From JACVRW01 sp035645115 (GTDB lineage Bacteria; Actinomycetota; Thermoleophilia; Solirubrobacterales; Thermoleophilaceae), in contig DASQNF010000069.1 in NCBI GenBank assembly GCA_035645115.1, forward strand, positions 1-6,331: DNA of 6,331 nucleotides. The letters run 5' to 3'. This document shows, one piece after another, positions 5,450-6,331 of this stretch. Under the pieces are notes generated by a model, which did no database searches, was not told where the DNA came from, and was given only the letters and a program-made list of their open reading frames with translations. Both the position numbers and the translations under genes were made by a program. How positions within the stretch are numbered: the stretch's first letter is position 1; each line of letters starts with the position of its first letter.

Positions 5450-6331
5450 TTGGATTTCCTGACTGACTGGGGCGTGATCATCGCGCTCGCCTGCGCCGGC
5501 GCTGCCGTGGTCTACGGCGTCGTCACCTCGCGTTGGCTGCTCGCGCTGTCGCCCGGCAACCCCGAGATGCAGGCCATCTCCCTGGCGGTGCAGGAGGGCG
5601 CCGGCGCCTACCTCAAGCGCCAGTACACGATCATCGCGGCCGTAGCCGCGGTGCTGGCGGTGATCCTGGCGGTGGCGCTCGAGGCCACCGACAGCGAGGG
5701 CATCCTGATCGCCATCGGCTTCCTCATCGGAGGGACCTTCTCGGGCGCTGCGGGCTTCATCGGAATGAACGTGTCCGTACGCGCCAATACCCGCGTGGCC
5801 GAGTCGGCGCGCTCGGGCGTGTCGAGGGCCCTCGACGTGGCCTTCAAGGGTGGCGCGGTCACCGGGATGCTCGTCGCCGGGCTCGCGCTCCTGGGAGTGG
5901 CGGGCTACTACGGCGTCCTGATCCTCGCCGGAACCGAGGAGCGCGACGCGATCGATGCGCTGGTGGGGCTCGGGTTCGGCGGCTCGTTGATCTCGGTCTT
6001 CGCCCGGCTCGGCGGCGGCATCTTCACCAAGGCCGCCGACGTGGGCGCCGATCTCGTGGGCAAGATCGAGGCCGGCATCCCGGAGGACGATCCGCGCAAC
6101 CCCGCGGTGATCGCGGACAACGTGGGCGACAATGTGGGCGACTGCGCCGGCATGGCGGCCGACCTGTTCGAGACCTACGCGGTGACGCTGATCGCCACCA
6201 TGGTGCTGGGCGCGCTGCTGCTCGCGGGCTCCGGCACGGCCGCGGTGGTGTACCCGCTCGCGCTCGGCGCTGTGTCCATCATCGCCTCGATCATCGGCTG
6301 CTTCTTCGTCAAGGCGTCGCCGAACATGCGC
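5450..6331 (+). CDS. hppA: H+-translocating membrane pyrophosphatase HppA, N-terminal part
   Basis: The first 294 codons are present; the gene runs off the right edge (full family length is about 680-800 residues with about 16 membrane helices). The enzyme hydrolyses pyrophosphate to two phosphates and pumps H+ (in some relatives Na+) across the membrane. Hydrophobic segments lie near residues 8-33, 59-77, 84-108, 135-160, 168-188 and 243-287. The cytoplasmic catalytic signature is complete: KAADVGADLVGKIEAG (194-209), then EDDPRNPAVIADNVGDNVGD (212-231) and CAGMAADLFE (232-241), whose aspartates bind Mg-pyrophosphate. The VQEGAGAYLKRQY segment (47-59) is also typical. The start is TTG 5450, backed by GGAGG at 5436. 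The residue that separates K+-dependent from K+-independent enzymes lies outside the window, so that class cannot be assigned. A 157-base gap with hairpins separates it from mtnP, suggesting its own promoter. Confidence 0.97.
   Translation, partial: MDFLTDWGVIIALACAGAAVVYGVVTSRWLLALSPGNPEMQAISLAVQEGAGAYLKRQYTIIAAVAAVLAVILAVALEATDSEGILIAIGFLIGGTFSGAAGFIGMNVSVRANTRVAESARSGVSRALDVAFKGGAVTGMLVAGLALLGVAGYYGVLILAGTEERDAIDALVGLGFGGSLISVFARLGGGIFTKAADVGADLVGKIEAGIPEDDPRNPAVIADNVGDNVGDCAGMAADLFETYAVTLIATMVLGALLLAGSGTAAVVYPLALGAVSIIASIIGCFFVKASPNMR

Noticed and set aside
4180..5481. 433-codon minus-strand open frame opposite the DUF1844-like gene and mtnP
   Set aside because: No domain or start signal is visible, and it covers two coupled plus-strand genes with clear support.

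Overview
The window is a high-GC chromosomal segment whose codons mostly end in G or C and whose genes often start with GTG or TTG. Gene content (TsaD, Rex, a CPA1 antiporter, a GCS2-type ligase, methylthioadenosine phosphorylase and a membrane pyrophosphatase) fits a deep-branching actinobacterium, perhaps Thermoleophilia (Solirubrobacterales or Gaiellales). This placement is an inference from composition and gene set, not a database match. I see no mobile element, CRISPR array, rRNA or tRNA.

Layout. Bases 1-364 hold the 3' third of tsaD on the plus strand. It faces a convergent minus-strand CPA1 Na+/H+ antiporter (498-2075). The 133-base gap between them holds an imperfect hairpin and the end of a possible 34-codon small ORF that overlaps the antiporter stop. 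At 2076-2100 only 25 bases separate the antiporter start from the divergent start of a plus-strand gene string. That string is glutaredoxin-like protein (2101-2355), Rex redox repressor (2352-3023), GCS2/YbdK-type carboxylate-amine ligase (3033-4187), a small DUF1844-like protein (4184-4501) and MTA phosphorylase (4498-5292). Three of its four junctions are 4-base GTGA start/stop overlaps and the fourth gap is 9 bases, so it reads as one translationally coupled operon. A 157-base gap with three hairpins then leads to hppA, an H+-translocating pyrophosphatase gene that starts with TTG at 5450 and runs off the window.

How the genes may work together. The five-gene operon links a thiol/disulfide protein, an NADH/NAD+ sensor, a probable glutamate-cysteine-type ligase and an enzyme of the methionine/adenine salvage pathway. 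This suggests a redox and sulfur-metabolite theme, which remains a hypothesis. The operon is flanked by two ion-motive membrane proteins, the antiporter and the H+-PPase. All main proteins belong to known families. The least explained items are the DUF1844-like protein, the unusual partner set of Rex, the small ORF at the antiporter end and the structured hppA leader.
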